Source of the DNA: Flagellimonas meishanensis | GTDB taxonomy: Bacteria > Bacteroidota > Bacteroidia > Flavobacteriales > Flavobacteriaceae | Length of the DNA: 64,000 nt | Direction of reading: 5' to 3' | Assembly (NCBI RefSeq): GCF_019880545.1 | Contig: NZ_JAINVW010000003.1 | Location: 744,001 to 808,000, forward strand | Shown: positions 38,829 to 48,060 of the stretch, in pieces | Layout of the letters: each line of letters opens with the position of its first letter | Position numbering within the stretch: the stretch's first letter is position 1 | The notes under the pieces: generated by a model | Seen by the model: only the letters and a program-made list of their open reading frames with translations | The model's database searches: none | Told to the model about the DNA's origin: nothing | Program-made: the position numbers and the translations under genes

Positions 38829-39650
38829 TTATTTGGCACTGGTTGTGGTATAGTCCCCCAACTCATCCTGTATTTTTTCAACGAGATTGTCTGCCTTTTT
38901 CTTGAATTGGGATTCCGGAAAATAGCGCATCAGGGTATTGTACGTACCCAAGGCTTCTTCCAGACGTTCTTTCTTTTTGTTTTCTGTACTGTTCAAGGCC
39001 AAATTGGTGGTGGCCTCGACACGGTAGTACAATGCTTCTTCCCTATAAATAGATCCCGGATTATCTGAAATGAAGTTATCCAAGGCGGTAATGGCCGAAA
39101 CCAATATGGGATAGTTGAACTGTCCCAGTTTGGCAAATTGCTTGGCAATTTCGAGCTGTTTCTTTTCCTTTTTGGCGGTAAGTTCCTTGGCCATGGCATT
39201 GGCTTCGTCAAAATATTCCGATTCTGGATAGGTGTTGATGAAATTCTGCAATTTTATTAGGGCCTTGTCCGTGTCAGTCTGATCTAGGGAATACACCGGG
39301 GAGAGCTCGTAGTAGCTTTTTGCTCCCAAAAAACTTGCCTCCTGTATTTTGTCACTGTTCGGATAGGATTTTATGAATCTTTCAAATTGGTATCCCGAGA
39401 GATAATAATCCTCTGTTTTGAAGTAACTATCCGCAAAAAAGAACATCACCCTTTCGCCCTGTGGCTTGCCCACATACTTTGGTGCAATCTGCTCGTAAAG
39501 TCTTTTTGCCCTTTTAAAGTCCCCCTCTTTATAATATTTTTCAGCCAAGTCATATTTGGCCTTGACATCTTCATTCTTGAGCACTTTCTGGTACTCATTG
39601 CAGGATGACAGGAAAACTAAAAGGATAACCAACGAAAAAATGGGCCTCAT
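38829..39650 (-). CDS. bamD: Outer membrane assembly lipoprotein BamD
   Basis: BamD is a periplasmic TPR lipoprotein of the BAM complex that inserts beta-barrel proteins. The product has 273 residues from the second in-frame ATG, which starts MRPIFSLVILLVFLSSC, a lipoprotein signal with Cys17. TPR units are visible, for example EKYYKEGDFKRAKRLYEQI. The operon bamD-rpoZ-coaBC-DUF4835-recN is tight. Confidence 0.94.
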   Translation of the reverse strand: MRPIFSLVILLVFLSSCNEYQKVLKNEDVKAKYDLAEKYYKEGDFKRAKRLYEQIAPKYVGKPQGERVMFFFADSYFKTEDYYLSGYQFERFIKSYPNSDKIQEASFLGAKSYYELSPVYSLDQTDTDKALIKLQNFINTYPESEYFDEANAMAKELTAKKEKKQLEIAKQFAKLGQFNYPILVSAITALDNFISDNPGSIYREEALYYRVEATTNLALNSTENKKKERLEEALGTYNTLMRYFPESQFKKKADNLVEKIQDELGDYTTTSAK

Positions 39651-39767
39651 TTTCAAAAACATTTTGCAAAATTAGTGATAATGAACGGATTTAAAAAAGG
39701 TTTTCTGACCCAAAGGTACATGCAAAAAAAAGTAGCCCACAAGCTTTTGGGGGAGTTTTAACGCTTT

Positions 39768-40658
39768 TTAGGCGTATTCGTTTTCCAAAGTCTTCAAAAA
39801 ACCGTCTATTTTCTTTTTCAAAGCAGGGGATGCCTCAACCAATGGCAGGCGGACGGTCGCCGTACCCATGCCCAAATGTTCAAAAACGCTTTTGATCCCG
39901 GCGGGGTTTCCTTCCTCAAAGATCAATTCCATCAGCGGAAGCAATCGGCTGTGCATTTGATTGGCTTTTTCTGCATTGCCCTCCATGCCCAGGTCCATCA
40001 TTTTGGAAAACAACTTGGGAATCGCCTGCCCCAGTACGGAAATGACCCCTGCACCTCCTGCCAGGACCGTAGGCAACGCGGTAAAATCATCCCCGGAAAT
40101 GACCAAAAAGTCCCTTGGCGCGTTCTTGATGATGGTATTTATTTGCCCCATGTCGCCCGATGCTTCCTTTATGCCCAAAATCTTGGGGAAATCGTTGGCC
40201 AACCGCAAGCTGGTTTCGGCCAACATATTACTTCCCGTTCTGGAAGGGACATTGTATAGTATGATGGGAAGGGGCGATGCCTCGGCAATGGCCCTGAAAT
40301 GCTGGTAAATGCCCTCTTGCGTGGGCTTGTTGTAGTATGGGGAAACGGACAATATGGCTTCAAAATGGGACAGGTCAAGGGTTTTTAACTCCTCAATGAC
40401 CACTGCGGTATTGTTTCCTCCCACGCCCAGAACCAAGGGCAGTCTACCGGCATTGGACTTTGTTACCACATCCATCACCTGTTGTTTCTCCGCCTTGGAA
40501 AGTGTCACCGATTCCGCCGTGGTGCCCAAAACCACCAAATAGTCCACCCCACCAGCAACACAGTGCTCCACTATGCGTTCCAAAGTATCGGAATCTACCG
40601 AATGCTTGTTGGAAAAGGGCGTTACCAAAGCCACCCCAGTGCCCTTCAATTGTTCCAT
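39768..40658 (-). CDS. dapA: 4-hydroxy-tetrahydrodipicolinate synthase
   Basis: DapA condenses pyruvate and aspartate semialdehyde in lysine and diaminopimelate synthesis. At 296 residues it has Schiff-base Lys164 (GIKEASGD) and Tyr135 ([10 protein letters not shown]), and [10 protein letters not shown]. It overlaps the preceding gene by 1 bp (TAATG). The later pathway enzyme dapF is also in the window. Confidence 0.97.
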   Translation of the reverse strand: MEQLKGTGVALVTPFSNKHSVDSDTLERIVEHCVAGGVDYLVVLGTTAESVTLSKAEKQQVMDVVTKSNAGRLPLVLGVGGNNTAVVIEELKTLDLSHFEAILSVSPYYNKPTQEGIYQHFRAIAEASPLPIILYNVPSRTGSNMLAETSLRLANDFPKILGIKEASGDMGQINTIIKNAPRDFLVISGDDFTALPTVLAGGAGVISVLGQAIPKLFSKMMDLGMEGNAEKANQMHSRLLPLMELIFEEGNPAGIKSVFEHLGMGTATVRLPLVEASPALKKKIDGFLKTLENEYA

Positions 40659-41191
40659 TAGAGCTCGTTTAAAACCTTCAAATATTTTTTTAGTTCACTC
40701 TTGAAAAGATCAAAATCCTTCAAGGGCGTGTTCAATATCAAATCGTTTATTTTGGGGTCCAGCGATCCCAGTCCAACCTTGATCCGTGCATTTGCCTTAA
40801 CGGACAAAAGCTTCATCATAAAGTTGTCCTCATCGTAATAGTTGATCAGCATATCATACCGCTTTCCCAAAAACTCCAGCACATAGCCATTTTGAATCTC
40901 CCCCTTCCATCCCAGGTCCTTATCCGAAAAGATTTGGATCGCGTAGGGTGAATTCTTGTCATATTCCCGTTTGTAGCCAATGATCTTTATGGCATTGGGC
41001 CGCAAGGAAAAATCGTCTATCAGTTCGTAAAACTTCTCGGCATTTTGGAAATTGTCCGTATCCACAACGCATCCAACGCTCAGGATACCTTTGCCCCGGT
41101 CCTCATCGGACGAGGGTTTTTCCATTTCATCCCTTAAATATTTAAGACCCGATTTAACCTTAAATTTATCTTGGAGCCCCTTGAAAAACAT
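40658..41191 (-). CDS. DUF6913-like cytoplasmic protein
   Basis: The product has 177 residues with no signal peptide. It resembles a small Bacteroidota family I know as DUF6913 (DSFSL-type helices, [32 protein letters not shown]). The function is unknown. It is translationally coupled to dapA, a pairing conserved in many Flavobacteriia. Confidence 0.72.
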   Translation of the reverse strand: MFFKGLQDKFKVKSGLKYLRDEMEKPSSDEDRGKGILSVGCVVDTDNFQNAEKFYELIDDFSLRPNAIKIIGYKREYDKNSPYAIQIFSDKDLGWKGEIQNGYVLEFLGKRYDMLINYYDEDNFMMKLLSVKANARIKVGLGSLDPKINDLILNTPLKDFDLFKSELKKYLKVLNEL

Positions 41192-41210
41192 ATTTTTTTG
41201 TGCATTTTTA

Positions 41211-41218
41211 CAAAGGTA
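41211..41218 (-). promoter_or_regulatory. -7 box of the DUF6913-dapA promoter
   Basis: TACCTTTG on the minus strand matches TAnnTTTG and lies 19 bp before the start. A minus-strand TTTG at 41243-41246 is a possible -33 element (24-bp spacer). Confidence 0.45.
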
Positions 41219-41255
41219 ATTATTCTGCCAAGATTACTTGAACAAAGATAGACGA

Positions 41256-42023
41256 GTGAACGATTTAAAATTAAAACAAATTGTTGTATTTATAACTTTT
41301 TGTTTGATGATTTCCTGTCAACAGGAAAAACCACAGCTAGCGGCCATCCAGGGAACCCAAGTGCGCATTGATGCCAACGTCCACGCCATAGACTCCATAG
41401 ACCACCTTGTGGGTCCCTACCGAGACCGAATCAATGCGGTGTTGGACAGCACATTGGCCTATGCCCCGTTTACCTTGCTGCTGGACGATGGAAAACGCAA
41501 CACCTCCATGGGCAACCTAATGGCGGATATCGTGTTGGCCGAGACCGCGCCATTGTTCAAAAACAAGACGGGGAACACCCTCGATTTTGTGGTTCTGAAC
41601 CGTGGGGGCATCCGTTCCATCATTTCCGCGGGGAATGTGAACGCCCGGAATGCCTACGAGGTAATGCCCTTTGAAAACTACATTGCAGTGGTGGAACTCA
41701 ACGGCAGGGCAACCCGGCAATTGATCACCTATTTATCCGAATCCACCAGGGAACACCCCATAGCCGGCATGCAGATTGTTCTGGACAAGTATGGGAAACT
41801 GGAATCGGTGACCATCAATGGAAGCCCTTTTGATGAAAGCAGGAACTATTTTGTGGCCACATCGGACTATTTGGTAATGGGTGGGCCAAGCATCGGCTTT
41901 TTTGATGAAATGGTCTCCGTAACGGACACGGGGTATCTTTTGCGAAATGCCATAATAGACCATTTTAGAAAGGTGGATACCCTGACCGCCACCGTGGATG
42001 ACCGCTTTATACAATTGGATTAA
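41256..42023 (+). CDS. 5'-nucleotidase C-terminal domain lipoprotein
   Basis: The product has 255 residues from GTG 41256, which places the lipobox sequence ITFCLMISCQQE at the right spot; a TTG 18 bp upstream is the alternative. The body is the substrate-binding C-terminal domain of UshA-type 5'-nucleotidases (NTSMGNLMADIVLAE, VLNRGGIRSIISAG, YEVMPFENYIAVVEL). It has no catalytic metal site of its own and abuts the gene that encodes it. Confidence 0.88.
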   Translation: MNDLKLKQIVVFITFCLMISCQQEKPQLAAIQGTQVRIDANVHAIDSIDHLVGPYRDRINAVLDSTLAYAPFTLLLDDGKRNTSMGNLMADIVLAETAPLFKNKTGNTLDFVVLNRGGIRSIISAGNVNARNAYEVMPFENYIAVVELNGRATRQLITYLSESTREHPIAGMQIVLDKYGKLESVTINGSPFDESRNYFVATSDYLVMGGPSIGFFDEMVSVTDTGYLLRNAIIDHFRKVDTLTATVDDRFIQLD

Positions 42024-42935
42024 ATGAAACGAAGGGACTTTTTGACGAACACCGCCGCGGCCTCCACCCTATTGGGCGTTGGTGGGCTTGGCCTTGGCTC
42101 CTGCACTTCCTTGGGACGCAGGCACATTACCATATTGCACACCAACGATGTGCACAGCCATATAGACCCTTTCCCCGCTTCTCATTCGCAATATGCCAAT
42201 TTGGGAGGGGTTGCCCGTAGGGCGGCTTTGGTGGAAAGTATCCGCAACGAGAATCCCAACACCTTGCTTTTTGATGCTGGGGATATCTTTCAGGGCACTC
42301 CCTATTTCAATTTTTATGGTGGGGAGCTGGAGTTTAAATTGATGAGCAAGCTACGGTATGATGCGGCCACCATCGGCAACCATGATTTTGACAATGGTAT
42401 TGAAGGCTTGTTGGCCCAGGTGCCCAATGCATCTTTTGAGCTGCTCTCCGCCAATTACAATTTCTCCAATACGGTGATGGATGGGTATGTAAAGCCATAC
42501 AAGACCTATCTTTTGGACGGCATTAAAGTTGGGGTGTATGGTATTGGTATTGCATTGGATGGCTTGGTACTGAAACGGCTCTATAAGGAAACCGAATATT
42601 TAGATCCTTTTGAAATAGCCCTGGACATGGAACGACAGCTCAAGGAGCGCGAACAATGCGACCTGATCATCTGCCTTTCCCACTTGGGGTACGATTATGA
42701 AAACCCGAACCGCCCTTCCGATGTGCAACTGGCACAGCATACCCTGCACACCCACCTTATTATTGGCGGGCACACCCATACGTTTTTGGAAAAGCCCGAT
42801 GTCCGAGCCAACAAGAATGGCAGCCCTGTTTTGGTGAACCAAGTGGGGGCCTATGGCATTAATTTGGGTAGGATTGACTTTTATTTTGATGCTAGTAAAA
42901 AGGCTGAGGCCAATGGGGTGAGCATAATGGTTTAA
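42024..42935 (+). CDS. 5'-nucleotidase N-terminal metallophosphatase domain, Tat-type lipoprotein
   Basis: The product has 303 residues. The N-terminus RRDFLTNTAAAS is Tat-like and ends in a lipobox-like LGSC. Metal-binding motifs follow the UshA N-terminal domain: ILHTNDVHSHID, LLFDAGDIFQGTP, GNHDFDNG and GGHTHTFLEKP. It follows the C-terminal-domain gene with no gap. The pair together would make a complete nucleotidase, but in reversed order and on two chains. Confidence 0.92.
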   Translation: MKRRDFLTNTAAASTLLGVGGLGLGSCTSLGRRHITILHTNDVHSHIDPFPASHSQYANLGGVARRAALVESIRNENPNTLLFDAGDIFQGTPYFNFYGGELEFKLMSKLRYDAATIGNHDFDNGIEGLLAQVPNASFELLSANYNFSNTVMDGYVKPYKTYLLDGIKVGVYGIGIALDGLVLKRLYKETEYLDPFEIALDMERQLKEREQCDLIICLSHLGYDYENPNRPSDVQLAQHTLHTHLIIGGHTHTFLEKPDVRANKNGSPVLVNQVGAYGINLGRIDFYFDASKKAEANGVSIMV

Positions 42936-42959
42936 ACACACCCCGATTCCTCATGAGAA

Positions 42960-42999
42960 TCCCTTCTTGGGAAGGGAAGGATTTCGTCTCGGCGAAATC
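42960..42999. repeat. Two hairpin repeat elements after the nucleotidase gene
   Basis: TCCCTTC and GAAGGGA form one stem (42960-42977), and GATTTCG pairs with CGAAATC (42980-42999). Both precede the palindromic array and look like dispersed Bacteroidota intergenic repeats. They may also terminate transcription. Confidence 0.5.
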
Positions 43000-43025
43000 A
43001 GCGATGTGTTCTTTGCACAGTCGGG

Positions 43026-43072
43026 CCCTCTCAAGAGGGGAGTATCACACCCCCAACCCCTCTCAAGAGGGG
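43026..43072. repeat. Left flank: two 32-bp-period palindromic repeats
   Basis: Two hairpins (43026-43040 and 43057-43072) share CTCTCAAGAGGGG and are 32 bp apart, the same period as the array to the right. They differ from the right-hand copies in the hairpin loop (CA instead of CC) and in the spacer. The stop codon of the DUF559 gene (43063-43065, minus strand) lies inside the second palindrome. Confidence 0.75.
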
Positions 43073-43449
43073 AGTTTTTCTTTGGTATGGATATAATCTT
43101 CAATGGTATTGATGACATTTTCAATGTCCTTGAAAACCTGGTCGTCGGTAAAACGCAATACGGTAATCCCAACATGGAACATAGCCCTTTCTTTTATGCA
43201 ATCCTTTCTTTGGACCTCAGGCAATTGATGGGAATATCCGTCCACTTCAATACCCAGCATCAACTCGTGACAGAAAAAATCCAGTATGTGGTTGCCGATG
43301 GGTTTTTGCCGATGGAAATCGTAACCATACAACTGTTTCCGCTTTAATTTCTGCCATAGGATAATCTCTGCCTTGGTCGAATTATTCCGCAATTGGCGGG
43401 CAAATTCCTTAAGTTTTGGATTGCATGGGATTATTTTTCTTCTTGGCAT
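43063..43449 (-). CDS. DUF559 (Vsr-like) endonuclease-domain protein
   Basis: The product has 128 residues from the ATG at 43449; upstream in-frame codons run into the repeat array and are not convincing. It matches the DUF559 endonuclease-like family of the PD-(D/E)xK type: STKAEIILWQKLKRKQL, FHRQKPIGNHILDFFC and LGIEVDGYSHQ. The likely catalytic residues are Asp57, Glu68 and Asp70. The protein is small and soluble with no signal. The last residues (KLPS and stop) are encoded by a repeat palindrome. Nuclease activity and any role in repeat mobility are inference. Confidence 0.85.
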   Translation of the reverse strand: MPRRKIIPCNPKLKEFARQLRNNSTKAEIILWQKLKRKQLYGYDFHRQKPIGNHILDFFCHELMLGIEVDGYSHQLPEVQRKDCIKERAMFHVGITVLRFTDDQVFKDIENVINTIEDYIHTKEKLPS

Positions 43450-43466
43450 TTTGGATTCTTTTTTAC

Positions 43467-43686
43467 ACACCCCCGGCCCCTCTCCAGAGGGGAGTATCAC
43501 ACCCCCGGCCCCTCTCCAGAGGGGAGTATCACACCCCCGGCCCCTCTCCAGAGGGGAGTATCACACCCCCGGCCCCTCTCCAGAGGGGAGTATCACACCC
43601 CCGGCCCCTCTCCAGAGGGGAGTATCACACCCCCGGCCCCTCTCCAGAGGGGAGTATCACACCCCCGGCCCCTCTCCAGAGGGGAG
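43467..43686. repeat. Tandem array of seven 32-bp palindromic repeats
   Basis: Seven units begin at about 43469, 43501, 43533, 43565, 43597, 43629 and 43661. Each holds a hairpin CCCCTCT-CC-AGAGGGG followed by AGTATC, and the copies look identical. Together with the left flank all nine units have one orientation and the same period. The array begins about 20 bp upstream of the DUF559 start. There are no unique spacers, so it is not a CRISPR. Confidence 0.92.
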
Positions 43687-43692
43687 CAAAAA

Positions 43693-43718
43693 AACACCGG
43701 GGAAGATTCCCCGGTGTT
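43693..43718 (-). terminator. Terminator of the BspA-like gene
   Basis: AACACCGGGGAA (43693-43704) pairs with TTCCCCGGTGTT (43707-43718), a 12-bp stem with a 2-nt loop, followed on the minus strand by a T-run. Confidence 0.8.
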
Positions 43719-43785
43719 GCCTTAGATCGGTCTTGTTCGGTGAACAAGCTATCAGCTAAAAATTAGCGTTATGAAACTAAATGTA

Positions 43786-46002
43786 CTAAGGATTACAGTT
43801 TAGTCCCGCATCGGTTATAGTCCAGCCGTATTTGTTTATTAATGAATTCCGTCCAAAACTGTTGCAAAAATTAAGGCCCGCAGCGCCAAGGTCAATACCT
43901 TGAGGGGTTGGTGAAATGCTATCATCGTACCAGCCAAGCAACGTGCGGTCGTAATTGTCAGGGGAAAGCCCCGAGTTGTCGAGCATGTTTGCCATGGTAG
44001 TTACACTGGATAAATCCCAGTCTCCCAACATTTGGTCAAAGGCCGAGGCATTGTTGAACATATTTGCCATGTTTCTAACATTGCCTACGTTCCAACCATT
44101 GATGTCCTGGTTAAAGGCCGAGGCACCTTTGAACATACTTGACATGTTTGTAACATTGCCTACGTTCCAACCGCTGATGTCCTGGTTAAAGGCCGAGGCA
44201 TCACGGAACATAAAATCCATATTGGTCACGTTACTGGTGTCCCAACCGCCGATGTCCTGATTAAAGGAGGTGGCCTGATTGAACATAAATTCCATATCGG
44301 TGACACTGCCAGTATTCCAACCGCCGATGTCCTGGTTAAAGGAGGTGGCCTGATTGAACATAAATTCCATATCGGTGACACTGCCAGTATTCCAACCGCC
44401 GATGTCCCTGTTGAAAGAGGTGGCACCTGAGAACATTGCTATCATATTAGTGACACTGCTAGTAGTCCAACTGCTGATATCCCCGTTGAACAAGGCAGCA
44501 CCATCGAACATCCCCTGCATATTGGTTACATTGCCCACATCCCAGTTGGACAGGTCGCCATTGAAGCTGGTCGCCCCACTGAACATATACGATATATCGG
44601 TGATCTGGGAGAGGTCGGGCACATCGGTGGCGTTATAGACCATATTGGTGCAACGTACAAATGCTCTAGCCATGCGCTGCCATGCAATGTTGCCCCATTG
44701 TTCTATGCTCGTCAATTTCTGCAAATAGCTAGCATCCACATTGAACATTTGGATGGCGGGGAAATCTCCTTGTATGGCCACGGTATAGGTGCCTGCCAAT
44801 TCGTAGGTGTGCACAAAATAACGAACATCATTAAGGATATCATCAATTGCATCGGCATTTGTAAGGGTTTCCACGGTGCCATCGCCCCAGTCGATGGTAA
44901 AGTCATAGATCAGGTTTATATCAGCCTCTATCCTTATTTCTTCCATATCGTTTGTGGTCATCCAAGTGGTGATAAAGAAGGAAGCGGGGCTCTCGTCAAC
45001 GTCGGTAACGTTGATGGTCACCTGGAACTGTATGGTGCTGTTGCCGTCGGTAACGCTCACGGTGATCACGTGCTGTGTGGCCGTCTCATAGTCCAGGCTT
45101 TGGTCTGTTGCCAAGCTAAGGGCGCCATCTTCGGTAATCTCAAAAAGGTCATTATCATTAGTCACTATTGCAAAGGTAAGGACGTCGTTCTCCGGATCGG
45201 TGGCCACCACCGTGCCAATAATATCGGTGTCTGATATTTTCTCCTCTATTGCGAACAGCTGATTGCCAGAGGTAGGTGGCAGGTTGGACACAATAACCTC
45301 GGTGACATTGATGGTGATGGTGGCCTGGGCGGCGGTGTTGCCGTCGGTAACGCTAACCGTTAGGGTGTGCTCGGCCGCCGTGGCAAAGTCCAAGCTGTTG
45401 CCCGAGAGCAGGCTGAGCTCGCCGCCATCGGTGATCTCGAACAGGCCGGAGGCGTCCTCTGCAATGGAGAAGACCAGGGCATCTTCCTCTGCATCGGTAG
45501 CGGTGACCGTGCCGATCAAAAAGGCATCGTTGACGTTTTCCGCGACCTCAAAGCTCTGTGCCGCAATCACCGGGGTTTCATTCGTGGTTTCTACCCTGGT
45601 GACGTTCACCGTTATGCTGCCTGTGGCATTGGCCGTGCCGTCGCTCACCCTCACGCTCAGCACATGGCTGGCCTTGGTGGCGAAGCTCAATGTCTTTCCG
45701 GCGGCCAGGCTAAGGGCGCCGGCACCGGTTATCTCGAACAGGTTGTCGCTGTTGGCGGCCAAACTAAAGGTAAGGGCATCATCGTCGGCATCGGTGGCCG
45801 TTACCGTGCCTATGACAAAGGTGTCGTTGATGTTCTCACTGACGGTGAACGCCTGTGCTGCAATCACGGGGACAGTGTTGGTGTCCACTGGATTTGGTTT
45901 AGGTTTAGGTGTCGGTGTCGGTGTGGTAGGACCATCGTCCTTACCGCATGATGTTACGGCCAATGCGAAAAGGGCCGCATAAAACAATTTTTTTAGATTC
46001 AT
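43786..46002 (-). CDS. Cadherin-like and BspA-like (DUF285) repeat surface lipoprotein
   Basis: The product has 738 residues from ATG 46002, which starts a lipoprotein signal ([14 protein letters not shown], Cys19); an upstream ATG runs through the repeat spacer. A Thr/Pro linker is followed by three cadherin-like repeats of about 95 residues (each with ENx[16 protein letters not shown]). A PKD-like segment ([13 protein letters not shown]) comes next, then about nine 25-residue DUF285 units (for example [16 protein letters not shown]). Two DUF285 units are identical in DNA and protein. The C-terminus shows no type IX sorting domain, so surface anchoring is by lipid. Adhesion is the likely role. 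Confidence 0.9.
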   Translation of the reverse strand: MNLKKLFYAALFALAVTSCGKDDGPTTPTPTPKPKPNPVDTNTVPVIAAQAFTVSENINDTFVIGTVTATDADDDALTFSLAANSDNLFEITGAGALSLAAGKTLSFATKASHVLSVRVSDGTANATGSITVNVTRVETTNETPVIAAQSFEVAENVNDAFLIGTVTATDAEEDALVFSIAEDASGLFEITDGGELSLLSGNSLDFATAAEHTLTVSVTDGNTAAQATITINVTEVIVSNLPPTSGNQLFAIEEKISDTDIIGTVVATDPENDVLTFAIVTNDNDLFEITEDGALSLATDQSLDYETATQHVITVSVTDGNSTIQFQVTINVTDVDESPASFFITTWMTTNDMEEIRIEADINLIYDFTIDWGDGTVETLTNADAIDDILNDVRYFVHTYELAGTYTVAIQGDFPAIQMFNVDASYLQKLTSIEQWGNIAWQRMARAFVRCTNMVYNATDVPDLSQITDISYMFSGATSFNGDLSNWDVGNVTNMQGMFDGAALFNGDISSWTTSSVTNMIAMFSGATSFNRDIGGWNTGSVTDMEFMFNQATSFNQDIGGWNTGSVTDMEFMFNQATSFNQDIGGWDTSNVTNMDFMFRDASAFNQDISGWNVGNVTNMSSMFKGASAFNQDINGWNVGNVRNMANMFNNASAFDQMLGDWDLSSVTTMANMLDNSGLSPDNYDRTLLGWYDDSISPTPQGIDLGAAGLNFCNSFGRNSLINKYGWTITDAGLNCNP
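44190..44425. repeat. Near-identical 75-bp units inside the BspA-like gene
   Basis: The 25-residue DUF285 repeats are 75 bp long. The units around 44265-44415 include two that are nearly or fully identical, consistent with recent duplication. Confidence 0.75.
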
Positions 46003-46084
46003 TTTTATCGATTTAAATAGGTTAAAGCCGCAATTTGTCCATTTCCCGAATGGTTTTCGCGGGTGAATTGACGGATGCCCTGTT

Positions 46085-46395
46085 TGGATTGACGGGTGAT
46101 TGGCAATGGGCAATTGACAATTGACAATGAGCAATCAGCAATTGAAAATGGAAAATGGAAAAGTGAAAATGGGTGGAGGGCAAAGGACAAAGGACGAAGG
46201 GGGTTCAATGGGCAATTGACAATGGAAAATGGAAAATGGAAAATGGGAAATGGAAAATGGAAAATGGGAAAGGGTGAAGGACGAAGGACAAAGGACGAAG
46301 GACGAAGGACAAAGGAAGAAGGGGGTTCAATGGGCAATTGACAATTAACAATGGGCAATTGACAATGGAAAATGGAAAATGGAAAAGTGTAAAAT
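46085..46395. repeat. Purine-rich low-complexity repeat spacer
   Basis: This part of the 538-bp gap between the BspA-like and metallopeptidase genes holds interspersed CAATTGACAATG, AAAATGGAAAATGG and AAGGACGAAGGAC units. A 28-bp segment occurs at 46196-46223 and again at 46318-46345. I see no gene here. Open frames exist only because the repeat lacks stops. The remainder, 46396-46540, is AT-rich and should hold the metallopeptidase promoter. Confidence 0.85.
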
Positions 46396-46540
46396 GGTGA
46401 TAGCCGAAGGGCGTCCTAACAGACCGTTATCCAGATTATTGCTGATGAGTATAAATAAATAGTTCCCGGTTGTCGGAAAAATTTTTTTATTTGTTAAATT
46501 TTTAACATTTTTATAGCTAGCTAATTCAAACCTCACACAT

Positions 46541-48007
46541 ATGAAAGAAAAGACTACTACCCTACACTCCAAAACCACTGTCTTCCTATTTTTACTGTTT
46601 CTCATTACATCGATTGGATATGCACAAAACGCGGAGGCCCTTTTGGCCCCTGTGAGCCAGTTGACCATAAACGACAAGGGGGAGATTGCCTGTGAGATCC
46701 ACGCCAACGACGGCGCGGCGTTGGACCACCATCAAATGGGAAGTTCCAAGGCAGGACTCAATTTTAAAGGAAGCCAAAAGGTGGCTTCGAGTTCCAAAAA
46801 GACTCCTTCTGGGGCAGAGATCAATGTATCCTATTTCAACTTTGATCCTGATTTTTCAATGGCCGATTTCATCATTGCCGCCACTGCCTTTCAATCGGCT
46901 GTGGATGCTTGGGCCAGCAGTATTTCGTCCGATGTGCCCATTTTTGTGGCTGCCGTGTTCCAACAATTGGGTCCCGGTGTACTTGGCTCCGCTGGACCCA
47001 CATTCGTTTTTGCCAATAACCCCGGTTTGGAAAGGGATACTTGGTATGGCAATGCCCTTGCGGACAAGTTGAGCGGGCAAGACCTTTCTCCAGAAAATTT
47101 TGACATTATTGCCCGATTCAGTACCGTATTTCCCAATTGGTACTACGGTACGGATGGAAACACCCCAGCAGGGGATTTTGATTTCAAGACCGTTGTACTG
47201 CATGAATTGGGCCACGGGCTTGGTTTCTTTGGTTCCATGTTCGTGGACAATGCCACAGGCATTGGGGATTATGGTTTCGGGATTCCCGATCCGGTCTATC
47301 CGGCAATCTATGATCGCTTGGCCCATTCCGCGGATGGAAAATCCATTTTAAAGGAAAACAGATATGGAAACTTTACCACCGCTTTGGGTGATGTATTGTT
47401 GTCCGGCCCATTGACCGCCAAAGGCCCGCGGATCAAAAAAGCTACCAATGGCAAAGGGGCCCAATTGTTTACCATTTTGGATTCTGCCATTTTTGGCGAT
47501 ATTCCTGGATTCACCGACATCTGGTTGCCAGGTTCCAGCTATTCGCACATGGACTTTGTGACCTATGCAGGTACAGAAAATGGGCTTATGGTACCGTTTT
47601 TGTCCCGAGGGCTTTCCTATGCAGCTCCCGATAATATCGTGCTTTCCATCTTTGATGATATGGGGTGGAACGGTAAAGTGAACCGGGAAGTAATGGAGGA
47701 CCGAAGCAACAACAATGACGATGGCGATGGCGATGATCCGTTGTTAGGCTCTGAAAATGTGGTTGCGATATTTCCAAATCCATTCTCCAGTAGCCTGAAT
47801 TTGACCTTAAAAGAGGGCCGTTCCATTAAAAAGGCCAGCCTAACGGATATGGCTGGAGTGTATTATGCCGTTCCCAAAAGGGGAATAAGCAATGGTTCGC
47901 AGGCAACCCTTGACCTTAGTGGTTTCCAAGGGCGTTCCGGGCTCTATTTTATGCAGCTTACCTATGACAATAATACATCCGAAGTGATATCGGTGTACAG
48001 ACAATAG
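46541..48007 (+). CDS. Secreted zinc metallopeptidase with type IX sorting domain
   Basis: The product has 488 residues. A signal peptide (ITSIGYA then QN) is followed by a peptidase domain with VVLHELGHGLGFFG (His221, Glu222, His225); the expected metzincin third ligand at the usual spot is absent. About residues 404-488 are a type A sorting domain (AIFPNPFSSSLNLTL, LDLSGFQGRSGLYFM). It should be exported by the type IX system. It has its own terminator. Confidence 0.9.
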   Translation: MKEKTTTLHSKTTVFLFLLFLITSIGYAQNAEALLAPVSQLTINDKGEIACEIHANDGAALDHHQMGSSKAGLNFKGSQKVASSSKKTPSGAEINVSYFNFDPDFSMADFIIAATAFQSAVDAWASSISSDVPIFVAAVFQQLGPGVLGSAGPTFVFANNPGLERDTWYGNALADKLSGQDLSPENFDIIARFSTVFPNWYYGTDGNTPAGDFDFKTVVLHELGHGLGFFGSMFVDNATGIGDYGFGIPDPVYPAIYDRLAHSADGKSILKENRYGNFTTALGDVLLSGPLTAKGPRIKKATNGKGAQLFTILDSAIFGDIPGFTDIWLPGSSYSHMDFVTYAGTENGLMVPFLSRGLSYAAPDNIVLSIFDDMGWNGKVNREVMEDRSNNNDDGDGDDPLLGSENVVAIFPNPFSSSLNLTLKEGRSIKKASLTDMAGVYYAVPKRGISNGSQATLDLSGFQGRSGLYFMQLTYDNNTSEVISVYRQ

Positions 48008-48033
48008 CATAAACACTAATCAACCTCAAGAAG

Positions 48034-48060
48034 ACGTCAGCCATAGGCTGGCGTTTTTTT
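48034..48060 (+). terminator. Terminator of the metallopeptidase gene
   Basis: ACGTCAGCC (48034-48042) pairs with GGCTGGCGT (48046-48054), with one G-T pair, and is followed by seven T. Confidence 0.85.

Noticed and set aside
43467..43686. CRISPR array
   Set aside because: There are no unique spacers and the copies are directly contiguous; no cas genes are near.
43373..43766. Three overlapping plus-strand open frames through the palindromic array
   Set aside because: The unit is 32 bp and lacks stops, so all three frames stay open and give the same rotating peptide. Not genes.
46096..46358. Short open frames in the purine-rich spacer
   Set aside because: They arise from low-complexity repeats and overlap on both strands.
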